A DNA stretch of 61,064 bases from Actinophytocola xinjiangensis (GTDB lineage: Bacteria; Actinomycetota; Actinomycetes; Mycobacteriales; Pseudonocardiaceae), in the NCBI RefSeq assembly GCF_001921215.1, contig NZ_MSIF01000037.1, positions 1 through 61,064 of the forward strand, given 5' to 3'. Each line of letters opens with the position of its first letter. Position 1 is the first letter of the stretch. This document shows positions 1 through 8,001 of the stretch, one piece after another. The notes under the pieces were generated by a model. It searched no databases. It was not told the DNA's origin and saw only the letters and a list, made by a program, of their open reading frames with translations. Made by a program: the position numbers and the translations under genes.

Positions 1-564
1 GTGCTGCGCCTGGCCGGACGCTGGGAGCCGCCGGACACCCTGTGGCTGGCCCACGACCGGCCGCTGGCGTTCAGCCTCGCCGGGCGGCGGCGCATCGTCG
101 TCGCCACCGACGGCCTGACCCGGCATCTTGGCGCGCCGGCGGCGGCGGCCGTGCTGGCCCACGAGCGGGCCCACCTGCGCGGCCGCCACCACCTGCTGGT
201 CGCCACGGCCGAGGCGCTGCGGGCGGCACTGCCGTTCGTCCCGCTGTTCGGCCGCGCCCCGGCCGCGATCCGTGCCCTGGTCGAACTCGCCGCCGACGCG
301 GCCGCCGTGCGCCACCACGGCACCTCGGCGGTCCGCTCGGCGTTGCTGTGCGTGTCCCACCACGACACCCCCCGTTCGGCGCTGGCCATGACCGGCGACG
401 CCGTCGACCTGCGGCTGGCCCGGCTACGGCACGGCACGACGACTCCCGGCCGGCTGCGCCGCGCGGTGACCTGCGCGGTGGCCGGGCTGACCGTCACGGC
501 CCTCCCGTTCGCCGTCGGCACGGTCGGGCTGCTCGGCCTGTCGCTGGTCACCTGCCCCGGCTAG
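1..564 (+). CDS. M56-family (BlaR1/MecR1-like) membrane peptidase, 5'-truncated
   Basis: The visible 187 residues carry a zinc-peptidase motif HERAH (residues about 53-57) followed by a downstream E-L-A-A-D-A-A-A stretch typical of the third zinc ligand in M48/M56 peptidases, and end in a hydrophobic C-terminal segment that would be a membrane helix. Actinobacterial M56 proteins of this kind are about 300 residues with N-terminal helices, so the gene very probably begins before the window; the GTG at base 1 is just the first codon available. In this family a peptidase often pairs with a BlaI/CopY repressor, which would lie upstream and cannot be seen. It ends two bases before the stop of the convergent P450 gene. 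Family is fairly clear; substrate is unknown. Confidence 0.75.
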   Translation: MLRLAGRWEPPDTLWLAHDRPLAFSLAGRRRIVVATDGLTRHLGAPAAAAVLAHERAHLRGRHHLLVATAEALRAALPFVPLFGRAPAAIRALVELAADAAAVRHHGTSAVRSALLCVSHHDTPRSALAMTGDAVDLRLARLRHGTTTPGRLRRAVTCAVAGLTVTALPFAVGTVGLLGLSLVTCPG

Positions 565-565
565 G

Positions 566-1768
566 TCACCAGGTGACGGGCAGGGCGTGCAGGCCGTAGA
601 CGACGCTGAACCGGCGGTAGTCCAGTGTGTCGTAGGGCTGGGCGAGCGCCAGGGTGGGGAAGCGGCGGAGCAGCGCGCCGAACGCGATCCGCATCTCGGT
701 GCGGGCCAGCGGGGCGCCGAGGCAGTGGTGCACGCCGTGCCCGAGGGCGACGTGCCGGGTCGGCGGGCGGGCCAGGTCGAGTCGGTCGGGATCCTCGACC
801 AGGGACGTGTCGCGGTTGGCGGACACCAGCGACGTCATCACCAGCGCCCCTTCGGGGATGGTGTGGCCGGCGATCTCGACGTCGGTCTTCGCCCGGCGTG
901 GGGGCATCCAGTTCACCACCGACAGCCAGCGCAGCAGCTCCTCGACGGCGGAGTCGATCAGCTCCGGGTCGTCGCGCAACGCCGCGAACTGGTCGGGGTG
1001 GCGCAGCAGCGCCAGGGTGCCAAGGCCGAGCATGTTCGAGGTCGTCTCGTGGCCGGCCATCAGCAGCAGCTCGGCGCTGCCGATCAGCTCCTCGGTCGAC
1101 AGGTCGTCGCCGTGGTCGCGGATCAGCATGCCGAGCAGGTCGTCGCCGGGGTTGGCCTGCGCCTGGGCGACCAGGTCGGCCATGTAGGCGCGCCCCTCCC
1201 GCTGGGCGACCATCCGCTCCTCCAGCGACAACGACGTGTCCAGCAACCGCATCGAGCGGTCCTGGAACCCGTCGCGGTCGGCGTACGGCACGCCGAGGAG
1301 TTCGCAGATCACCAGCGACGGCACCGGCAACGCGAAGTGCGCCACCAGATCGGCCGGTTTCCCGGCAGCCTCCAGCTCGTCCAGCGCGGCGTCGACGATC
1401 TCGGTGATCCTCGGCTCCAGCCGGCGCATCCGCCGCACCGTGAACTCGCCGGTCAGCATCCGCCGCAGCCGGGTGTGCTCCGGCGGGTCGAAACTGATCA
1501 GCTGCCCGGCCCGCAGCCGCTCGGCCTCCTCCTTGTCCAGCATCTCCGCACCCGGGATCTGACTCGCCGCGCTGCTGAACCGGTCGGTGTCGGCCAGCAC
1601 CTCGCGGACGTCCGCGTGCCGGCACACCACGTACGCCGGCCGGCCGGCCGGGGTCGTGATGGACACCACGCCTTCCTCCTCGCGCGCCCTGGCCAGCTCG
1701 TCGGTCGGGTACAGGCCGTCACGGCGCATCGGTAGCGGCAGGTTCGGGGCTTGCGTCATCAGATCCAT
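566..1768 (-). CDS. cytochrome P450 monooxygenase
   Basis: A soluble bacterial class I P450 of about 400 residues. The I-helix oxygen-binding motif AGHETTS, the K-helix E-x-x-R (EELLR) and the haem loop LGHGVHHCLGAPLAR are all present, with the haem-ligand Cys at about residue 349. The loop has Leu where the usual Phe stands (FGxGxHxCxG), a variation seen in actinobacterial P450s. I chose the ATG at 1768, 20 bases after the sigma-factor stop; a GTG at 1816 would overlap the sigma gene by 28 bases and adds only a non-conserved tail. Same strand and tight spacing suggest co-transcription with the ECF sigma factor. The electron-transfer partners (ferredoxin, reductase) are not in the window. Substrate cannot be told from sequence. 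Confidence 0.9.
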   Translation of the reverse strand: MDLMTQAPNLPLPMRRDGLYPTDELARAREEEGVVSITTPAGRPAYVVCRHADVREVLADTDRFSSAASQIPGAEMLDKEEAERLRAGQLISFDPPEHTRLRRMLTGEFTVRRMRRLEPRITEIVDAALDELEAAGKPADLVAHFALPVPSLVICELLGVPYADRDGFQDRSMRLLDTSLSLEERMVAQREGRAYMADLVAQAQANPGDDLLGMLIRDHGDDLSTEELIGSAELLLMAGHETTSNMLGLGTLALLRHPDQFAALRDDPELIDSAVEELLRWLSVVNWMPPRRAKTDVEIAGHTIPEGALVMTSLVSANRDTSLVEDPDRLDLARPPTRHVALGHGVHHCLGAPLARTEMRIAFGALLRRFPTLALAQPYDTLDYRRFSVVYGLHALPVTW

Positions 1769-1788
1769 CCATTTCTGTTGCGGGACAA

Positions 1789-2691
1789 CTACTTCACTGC
1801 GGTGGCCGGAGTCCACGCCCGGAGCTTGTCGGGGTTGCGGACCGCCCAGATGTGCCGGATGCGGCCGCGTACGACGTGGAACGCGGCCACCGTGACGGTG
1901 ACGCCGTCGCGCTGGACGACCAGGCCCGGCTGGCCGTTGACCGTGCTTTCCAGCAGCGTCATCGGGCCGAGGCGGCGGAACAGGGCGTGCAGCGAGCGCA
2001 CGATCGACTCGGCGCCCTGGATCGGGTGGCGGCTGGTGCGGGCCCGGCCGCCGCCGTCACCGGTCGCGGTGGCGTCCGGGTCGAGCAGGCCGATCAGCGC
2101 GGTGATGTCACCGGCCTCCCAGGCCGCCTTGAACTCGCGGACGACCCCGGCCTGGTCGGGCAGCGGCGCCGGGGTGTGCGCGGTGCGCAGCCGCCGGCGC
2201 GCCGAGGACGCCAGCTGGCGGCAGGCGACGTCGCTGCGGCCGACGATCCGGCCCACCTCCGCGAACGGGTAGCCGAACACGTCGTGCAGGATGAACGAGA
2301 CCCGCTCGGCGGGCGTCATCGCGTCCAGCACGACCAGGAACGCCATGTTCACCGACTCGTCGAGGGTGACCTGGTCGGCCGGGTCCGTGACCGCCCACTC
2401 CCCCGGTTCGGGCAGCGGCTCGGGAATCCACTCGCCGACGTAGGTTTCCCGGCGGGCGCGGGCCGAGGTCAGGATGTTGAGGCACAGCCGGCTGGCGACC
2501 GTGGTCAGCCAGGCGCCCGGCCGGCGGATGTCCAGCCGCGCCCGCACGGGCATCGCGTACCAGCGGGCGTAGGTCTCCTGGACGACGTCCTCCGCGTCGG
2601 CCAACGTCCCCAGCAGGCGATACGCCAGGTTGATCAGCTGGCGGCGCTCGCCCATGATCACGCTCAGGGCTGGTTCTGGCGGGTTGGTCAT
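1789..2691 (-). CDS. ECF41-type RNA polymerase sigma factor with SnoaL-like C-terminal domain
   Basis: Sigma region 2 (Y-R-L-L-G-T-L-A-D-A-E-D-V-V-Q-E-T) and region 4 (F-A-E-V-G-R-I-V-G-R-S) are followed by a roughly 100-residue NTF2/SnoaL-like extension. The ECF41 hallmarks are visible: a W-x-P-E-P linker motif (EWIPEP), DGGGR near residue 207, and NPDKL close to the C terminus. In this family the extension acts in place of a separate anti-sigma factor. ECF41 genes characteristically sit beside an oxidoreductase, carboxymuconolactone decarboxylase or epimerase; here a divergent FAD oxidoreductase fits. The start is the ATG at 2691, preceded by GGAG nine bases upstream; the open frame continues to 2820 but without plausible initiation signals. 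The P450 gene follows 20 bases after the stop. Confidence 0.9.
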   Translation of the reverse strand: MTNPPEPALSVIMGERRQLINLAYRLLGTLADAEDVVQETYARWYAMPVRARLDIRRPGAWLTTVASRLCLNILTSARARRETYVGEWIPEPLPEPGEWAVTDPADQVTLDESVNMAFLVVLDAMTPAERVSFILHDVFGYPFAEVGRIVGRSDVACRQLASSARRRLRTAHTPAPLPDQAGVVREFKAAWEAGDITALIGLLDPDATATGDGGGRARTSRHPIQGAESIVRSLHALFRRLGPMTLLESTVNGQPGLVVQRDGVTVTVAAFHVVRGRIRHIWAVRNPDKLRAWTPATAVK

Positions 2692-2732
2692 CGTCGTCGG
2701 CTCCGTCGGTGTCTGCGATCGCTCACCCCTTC

Positions 2733-2759
2733 GACGGGACAGCCGGCCGTTTCGTGACG
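2733..2759 (-). promoter_or_regulatory. candidate ECF41 autoregulated promoter
   Basis: On the minus strand, CGTCACGA (2759-2752) is followed after 15 bases by CGTC (2736-2733), about 40 bases before the sigma-factor start. ECF41 promoters characterised elsewhere have a TGTCACA-like -35 and a CGTC -10 element, so this resembles a self-recognised promoter. The -35 match is imperfect, hence the low confidence. Confidence 0.35.
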
Positions 2760-2823
2760 TCTCACGTTTCGCGGCGGCGCCTTGTCGGAGGCGGTGAGAA
2801 CCCGAACAGCGAAGGGACATCGC

Positions 2824-3975
2824 ATGTCAACACCAGCTCACCAGGTCGTCGTGGTCGGCGGCGGCTACGCCGGAACGATCGCGGCCAACCGGCTGCGCTC
2901 CCGCGACGACGTCGCCGTCACCATCGTCAACCCGAGGCCGGTTTTCGTCGACCGCATCCGCCTGCACCAGTTCACCGCCGGCACCGGCCAGGCCCAAGTC
3001 GACTACGACACGCTGCTCGGCGAGGGCGTGCGGCTGGTGGTCGACGACGTCACCCGCATCGACCCGGCCACCCGCACCCTCCACCTGGCCTCGGGCGGCA
3101 CGCTGCCCTACGACCACGTCGTCTACGCCGTCGGCAGCACCGGCGCGATCCCGCTGTCGGTGCCCGGTGCGGCCGTGCACGCCCTGTCGGTCGCCGAACT
3201 GGAGTCCGCGCGGCGGCTGCGTACGCGGCTGGGTGAGCTGGCGCCGTCGGACCGGGTCACCGTCGTCGGCGGCGGCCTGACCGGCGTCGAGGTGGCCGCC
3301 GAACTGGCCGAACAGGGCCGGCCGGTCACGTTGATCGGCGACCTGGCGCCCTCGCTGAGCGTCGGAGCGCGCCGATCGGCGACGAGATGGCTCGCCCGCC
3401 ACGGAGTCGTGCTGGTCGACGGTCAGGTGGCCGAGGTCCTGCCCGACGCGGTGGTTCTCGCCGACCGTTCGACCCACCGCGGCGCGCTGACCATCTGGGC
3501 GGCGGGTTTCGGCGTGCCCGGCCTCGCGGCGGCCAGCGGCCTGCGCACCGACGACCTGGGACGCCTGCTCACCGACGAAACCCTGACCAGTGTCGACGAC
3601 GAGCGGATCGTCGCCGCCGGGGACGCGGCGGCGCCGTCCGGTCAGCCATTGCGGATGAGCTGCCAGGCGGCCGGACCGCTGGGGGCGCAGGCGGCCGACA
3701 CCGTGCTCAGCCGGATCGCCGGCGAGGAACCGGCGGTGATCAACCAGGCGTTCGTCGGGTCGTGCGTGAGCCTGGGGCGCGGCGGCGGTGTGCGGCAGTT
3801 CGCCACCAAGGACGACCGGGCGAGGGAGCTGTACTTCGGCGGGCGGGTGGCGGCGGTGTACAAGGAGTTCACCTGCAAAGTGGCGCTGGCCAAGATTCGT
3901 CTGGAGGCACGCAGGCCCGGATCGCTGCCGTGGATCAAGGGCGGGACGAGGGCGACAGCGGCGCAGCGAGTGTGA
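2824..3975 (+). CDS. FAD-dependent NAD(P)H oxidoreductase (NDH-2/AIF-like)
   Basis: A 383-residue two-dinucleotide-binding flavoprotein. The FAD motif is VVVVGGGYAGTIAANRL at the N terminus, the NAD(P)H motif VVGGGLTGVEVAAELAE lies near residue 147, and the second FAD-contact motif is IVAAGDAAA near residue 265. This is the type II NADH dehydrogenase/AIF layout; there is no membrane segment. Start is the ATG at 2824, after GAAGGGAC. It is divergent from the ECF41 sigma gene, the arrangement in which ECF41 factors are known to drive the neighbouring oxidoreductase, so it is the likely regulon target. The electron acceptor is unknown. The 3' end overlaps the convergent uncharacterised gene by about 40 bases. 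Confidence 0.85.
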   Translation: MSTPAHQVVVVGGGYAGTIAANRLRSRDDVAVTIVNPRPVFVDRIRLHQFTAGTGQAQVDYDTLLGEGVRLVVDDVTRIDPATRTLHLASGGTLPYDHVVYAVGSTGAIPLSVPGAAVHALSVAELESARRLRTRLGELAPSDRVTVVGGGLTGVEVAAELAEQGRPVTLIGDLAPSLSVGARRSATRWLARHGVVLVDGQVAEVLPDAVVLADRSTHRGALTIWAAGFGVPGLAAASGLRTDDLGRLLTDETLTSVDDERIVAAGDAAAPSGQPLRMSCQAAGPLGAQAADTVLSRIAGEEPAVINQAFVGSCVSLGRGGGVRQFATKDDRARELYFGGRVAAVYKEFTCKVALAKIRLEARRPGSLPWIKGGTRATAAQRV

Positions 3976-4564
3976 GACGGTCGGAGTAGGGGAAACGGTC
4001 GCCTTCGTCGGCGGGGAGATCGCGGACGAAACACCGGTACAGCAGTAGTTCCCGGCGTTGTTCCGTTGCCGGGTCGGTGGATTCGGTGGTCAGGTCGTGC
4101 TCACCGTCGTGGTTGAAGTGGAGGCCTTGGTCGTCCTGGTAGAAGCGGGGGAAGGCGGTGGCCCATTGGGAGTGTGATCCCCAGCCGTGGGAGAGGTCGT
4201 CGGTTCGGCGGGTTGGACGGCGGTGGGTGAAGTACAGGGTTGACGTGGTGGCGGTTTCTGGGTTGATCAGTGTGCGCGGGGCTCGGATGTGCACTTCCGC
4301 TCGACTGAACAGCAGGTTGCCGAAGGTGAATCCTGGACTTGTTACTTCTTCCAGGGTTATCTCGTCGGTGGTTTCGTCCGGTGTCACCATGGTGATTTCG
4401 TGATGGAAGGGGGAGAAGTTCGTGGTGTGTTCGAAGGGGGTGAGACCTATGTTTGTCAGGAAGCCCGCACGCAGCTGAGGTTGGGGTAGCAGGTAATCGC
4501 TGATCCGGTTCAGGGCATACAGTTCGTACAAGTGGGATGGGGTGGCTGGTTGGCGTTGTTTCAA
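3935..4564 (-). CDS. uncharacterised protein, start codon unclear (possible ATC start or broken gene)
   Basis: I do not recognise this protein. From the TTG at 4564 it has 209 residues, rich in His, Thr, Phe and Tyr, with no membrane segment or known motif. Composition is unlike its neighbours: many CAA, AAC and ACC codons and clearly lower GC, which may mark transferred DNA. Protein-like sequence continues upstream of the TTG in the same frame (HPGYFQTLYRLL, then AKCLAELAGL) up to the stop of the LuxR gene at 4727, but there is no ATG or GTG in that stretch. An AGAGGA motif (4688-4683) sits about seven bases before an ATC codon (4675-4673). Either a non-standard ATC start gives about 246 residues, or this is a gene whose 5' end has been lost. 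It overlaps the tail of the convergent FAD oxidoreductase. Confidence 0.5.
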   Translation of the reverse strand: MKQRQPATPSHLYELYALNRISDYLLPQPQLRAGFLTNIGLTPFEHTTNFSPFHHEITMVTPDETTDEITLEEVTSPGFTFGNLLFSRAEVHIRAPRTLINPETATTSTLYFTHRRPTRRTDDLSHGWGSHSQWATAFPRFYQDDQGLHFNHDGEHDLTTESTDPATEQRRELLLYRCFVRDLPADEGDRFPYSDRLTLAAPLSPSSRP

Positions 4565-4726
4565 GCCGGCCAGTTCGGCCAGGCACTTGGCCGCTTGGGG
4601 TTGTTGGTCCAGCAGGGTGTCTTCTTGATTTGCGAGGAGGCGGTACAGGGTTTGGAAGTAGCCTGGGTGTTGGATAGCGTTTCCTCTTGAGTCAGAGACG
4701 GTTGATGGTCCAACCGCCAGCGGTCG

Positions 4727-7612
4727 TCAGCGTGCGGGGACGAAGTCCGCGGCGAACTGGCCCAGGGCGATTCTGTTGGGGAGGCCGGTTTTGGTCATCA
4801 GGTTGCAGACGTGTCGTTCCACCGTTCTCGGCGACACGTGCAGTTTGGCGGCGATCTCCTGGTTGCCCAACCGGCCCACCAGCAGGCCCAGTACCTCGTA
4901 CTCTCGCACGGTGACCCCGGCCGACCGCAGCTCTGGTGGGATTCCGTCCACTCCTGAGCGTCGTTGGGGGACCTTCGCTCCTGCTTTGCGCAGCAAGGCT
5001 CGGCAGGCGTCGGCCACCGGGCGGATGCCTCGGCCGTGGAAGTAGCTTTCGGCCGCGCGTAGCCACGCGGCGGGCTCGCCCCAGCCGTCCTCCAGCGCCG
5101 CCTGGCCCACCAGTCGTAGTCCGAGGTGGCGGGTCATGGTGAACGGTTCGGCCACGGCCAGCGCCTGCGTCACCGCTTCGGTGGCCGCTGGGCCGTTGCC
5201 CTCGCGGCCGGACAGGACCGCGTCGGCGAACAGGACGAACTGGCGGTCCCAGCGCAGTGCGCTGGCCGGGTCAGCGGCCACTGCCGCGTGTTCGGTGCGG
5301 TCGGCCTCGCCGGACAGGACGGTGAGGAGCAGGGCCAGACCGTGTCTGCCGCTGAGGTAGTAGACGCCGTCCAGAGTGGACACCGAGGCGACCAGCGACG
5401 ACGCCAGGGAACGGTTTTCGGCCAGCAGGGCGCGGAAGGCCCCGGCCAGTCCGTGGATCCGGGGGGCGTGCAGGGTGGGGTTTCCGCCCCAGCGTTCGAA
5501 CTCGGCCAGGGCGACGGTCATCGCTGACTCGTCGCCCTCGTGCGCGGCGCACACCACGCGCAGCAGCAGCAGGTACCGGGTGGTTTCCATCAGTCTCAGG
5601 CGGACCGTGGAGCCCAGGACGCGGTCGATCACCGCGCGCGCACCGGCGCAGTCGCCGCGCAGGATCAGCTGGAGGGCGATGCTGGATTCCGCCTGGTACC
5701 CGGCGGTGACGGCGCCGACCTGGCCCGCTTTGTCCCGCGCCTGTTCCAGGCGGCGGATGTCACCGGTGCGCAGCGCGTCGTCGTTGCCCAGGCGGATCAG
5801 GGCGTGGATCTCCCAGATCGGGAGGCCGTACTGGATCGCCAGCGAGTTCGCCCGCTCCAGGCAGCGGGTCGCCTCCGCCGGGTCCCGGTGGCGCACGATC
5901 GCGCCCAGCAGCTGCCAGGCCTGGCACGCCACCGCCGGCAGCGGCACGGATTCCGCCACGGCCGCCGCCTGGCGGGCGGTTCGTTCGGCGTGGTCGAACT
6001 GGCCGACCCCCGCCTGGTCCAACGCCAGGTGGGCGGCGACCACGTCGACCTGTGCCAGGTCGGCGGCGTCGGGAGACGGGCCGAGCAGGCCTCGGGCGGC
6101 GGCGACCTGGCTCAGGGCCTCCTCACCGCGACCGGCGACGGCCGCCGCCCACGCCACCTGGGTGTGCAGGTTCGCCCTGCGTTTCGCGCTCAGGTCGCCG
6201 ACCTGGTCGAGGATGCGCATCGACGTCAGGGCGCGTTCCACCTGGCCGGCCTCGACCAGGGCCAGCAACAGCTGTTCGAGCACGGACGCCCTGGTCTGCT
6301 GGTCGCCGGCCAGGAGTTCGAACGCCCGGTCCAGCAGGGACACCGCTGAGGTGGCGCCGCCGGCGGTGAGGGCGCGGCGACCGGCCTCGGCGAACAGGCG
6401 GCCGGCCGTTTCGCGGTCGCCGGCGTCCAGGCGCAGTCTGGCCACCACCTCGCACCATTCGCCGGGGTGGCCGGGGTGAACCGTGTCGACCGCGTCGGCC
6501 ACGCGGCCGGCCAGGCGCGCCTGCTCCTCGCGATCCAGTTGGGCCAGAACCGCGTCCCGGCTGAGCTGGTGGTGGAACGTGTACCAGTCGGCGGTCTGCT
6601 CGTCGGGCGCCACCAGCTGGCCGGCGAGGTCGTCCTGCAGGAGGCTGAGCAGGACATGGTCCGACAGGCCCGTCGCCAGTCGCACGACCGCCAGCGGGAA
6701 GCGGGAGCCGAACGTGGCCGCCACGGCCAGCACGTCCCTGGTGCGCTGACCGAGGTTGGCCACCCGCCTGGCCAGCGGGCGGGCCAGGCCCGCCGACGTC
6801 GCCGTCGGGTCGCCGGTGAAGGTCCAGGTGCCGCCGGTGCGGGTGAGGGTGCCGTCGTCCACCATGACCTTGAGCATTTCCTCGGCCATGAAAGGGTTTC
6901 CGGCGCTGCCCGCCCACAGCAGGCGCAGTGCCTCGGCCGGCAGCTCGCTGTCCAAACAGGACATGGCGAGGCGTCGGAGGTCGTCGTGGGGCAGGCGGTC
7001 CAGTTCGATGACCGTGCACCGTCCGCGCTGTGCGGCGGTTCTGGCCAGGGTCGCCGCGGTGCTCTCGTGGTCGCGGATCCCGCCGATCAACAGGGTCGGC
7101 CACAGATCCAGGTTGTCGACCAGATACTCCAGCACCGCCAGGGTTTCCGCGTCGGCGTCATGCAGATCGTCCAACGCCAGCAGGCAACCGTCGTCCCGGC
7201 CGGCGAGACCGGTCAGCCGCAGGATCCCCTCGGCCAGCACGACCAGCGAGTCACCGTCGCCGCCCCACGTGGCCGCGTTCCCCCAGCCCGGCACGACCCG
7301 CCCGAGAATCGGGCCGAAGGGCCCGAGTTCCGCCTGGTCGATGGTGTTCACCCGCAGCAGGTACAGGATCGCCTCGGTGAGCGGGCGGAACGGCGTCGCC
7401 GGGCCGATGACGCTGGCCCGCCCCCGCATCAGGGCCATTCCGGCCGCGTAGGCCGACTCGGTGGCCGCCGCGGCCAGCCGGGACTTCCCGATGCCCGGCT
7501 CGCCGATGAGGAACACCGCGCCGCCACGGCCGATCCTGGCGTCGGCGAGCGCGTCCTCCAGGACCCGCAGCTCGCGTTCGCGACCGGTCAGGGCGGCTGA
7601 ACCATGCCGCAT
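4727..7612 (-). CDS. LAL-type (large ATP-binding LuxR) transcriptional regulator
   Basis: A 961-residue MalT-like STAND regulator. It begins with an AAA/NACHT-like ATPase module: Walker A GEPGIGKS at residues 37-44 and a Walker B-like LLALDDLHDAD near residue 145. A long alpha-helical, TPR-like region fills the middle. The C terminus is a LuxR helix-turn-helix (about 890-950; VTVREYEVLGLLVGRLGNQE then VSPRTVERHV). LAL proteins are pathway-specific activators of secondary-metabolite or sugar operons. A TAATGT hexamer ends seven bases before the ATG, so the transcript may be leaderless. It lies downstream of the lanthipeptide precursor gene on the same strand but behind a hairpin, so it is probably its own unit. 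What it controls is not evident. Confidence 0.88.
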   Translation of the reverse strand: MRHGSAALTGRERELRVLEDALADARIGRGGAVFLIGEPGIGKSRLAAAATESAYAAGMALMRGRASVIGPATPFRPLTEAILYLLRVNTIDQAELGPFGPILGRVVPGWGNAATWGGDGDSLVVLAEGILRLTGLAGRDDGCLLALDDLHDADAETLAVLEYLVDNLDLWPTLLIGGIRDHESTAATLARTAAQRGRCTVIELDRLPHDDLRRLAMSCLDSELPAEALRLLWAGSAGNPFMAEEMLKVMVDDGTLTRTGGTWTFTGDPTATSAGLARPLARRVANLGQRTRDVLAVAATFGSRFPLAVVRLATGLSDHVLLSLLQDDLAGQLVAPDEQTADWYTFHHQLSRDAVLAQLDREEQARLAGRVADAVDTVHPGHPGEWCEVVARLRLDAGDRETAGRLFAEAGRRALTAGGATSAVSLLDRAFELLAGDQQTRASVLEQLLLALVEAGQVERALTSMRILDQVGDLSAKRRANLHTQVAWAAAVAGRGEEALSQVAAARGLLGPSPDAADLAQVDVVAAHLALDQAGVGQFDHAERTARQAAAVAESVPLPAVACQAWQLLGAIVRHRDPAEATRCLERANSLAIQYGLPIWEIHALIRLGNDDALRTGDIRRLEQARDKAGQVGAVTAGYQAESSIALQLILRGDCAGARAVIDRVLGSTVRLRLMETTRYLLLLRVVCAAHEGDESAMTVALAEFERWGGNPTLHAPRIHGLAGAFRALLAENRSLASSLVASVSTLDGVYYLSGRHGLALLLTVLSGEADRTEHAAVAADPASALRWDRQFVLFADAVLSGREGNGPAATEAVTQALAVAEPFTMTRHLGLRLVGQAALEDGWGEPAAWLRAAESYFHGRGIRPVADACRALLRKAGAKVPQRRSGVDGIPPELRSAGVTVREYEVLGLLVGRLGNQEIAAKLHVSPRTVERHVCNLMTKTGLPNRIALGQFAADFVPAR

Positions 7613-7677
7613 AAACGCGACATTACCTGACGTTTTGTCCGTTCGGCTGCGCCGATCCGACCAACCGCGCCCAGCCC

Positions 7678-7723
7678 GCCGGAGGCTGTTCGCCGGTATC
7701 CAACAGCGGAAACGGCCTCCGGC
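7678..7723 (-). terminator. hairpin terminator after the lanthipeptide operon
   Basis: GCCGGAGGC (7678-7686) pairs perfectly with GCCTCCGGC (7715-7723), nine base pairs, with a possible inner TGTT/AACA pairing. It lies 11 bases beyond the precursor-gene stop and before the LAL gene start, as expected for a transcription terminator. There is no T tract, which is common in actinobacterial terminators. Confidence 0.55.
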
Positions 7724-7734
7724 GCGCCGTCAGG

Positions 7735-7950
7735 TCACGCCTGCGGCGGGCAGCAGGTGGTGTCCAGGACGACGAGGCTCTCCGCCCCGGCGGCCGGGCC
7801 GCCGGCCAGCAGACCGGCGGCCACCATCGCCACCGGCAGCGCCGCGCGGGTCAGCACGGCCGTGTTCAGACCGAAGGTCACCGACGGCAGCAGGCGCAGC
7901 CGGCCAACGGCGTTCGTGGTCGGGTCGTCGGTCGGGATGTGCTCGGACAT
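7735..7950 (-). CDS. putative class II lanthipeptide precursor peptide
   Basis: A 71-residue peptide encoded 51 bases downstream of lanM on the same strand, after AGAAGGGAAA. Residues 1-30 are a polar leader (MSEHIPTDD...), 31-56 are hydrophobic and Ala-rich, and the tail is a short Cys-containing core. Two cleavage motifs are possible: GG at 50-51 and GA at 55-56, both types used by class II leaders. The core after GA is ESLVVLDTTCCPPQA, with Ser58, Thr64, Thr65, Cys66 and Cys67 as possible ring residues. Two adjacent Cys at the end, with only five modifiable residues, is a compact and unusual core. A secreted or membrane peptide is the alternative reading, but lanM linkage makes a LanM substrate most likely. 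Confidence 0.7.
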   Translation of the reverse strand: MSEHIPTDDPTTNAVGRLRLLPSVTFGLNTAVLTRAALPVAMVAAGLLAGGPAAGAESLVVLDTTCCPPQA

Positions 7951-8001
7951 GGTGGGTTTCCCTTCTGGTGGAACAGGTCCCGTGGGTGTGCGGAACCGGG
8001 G

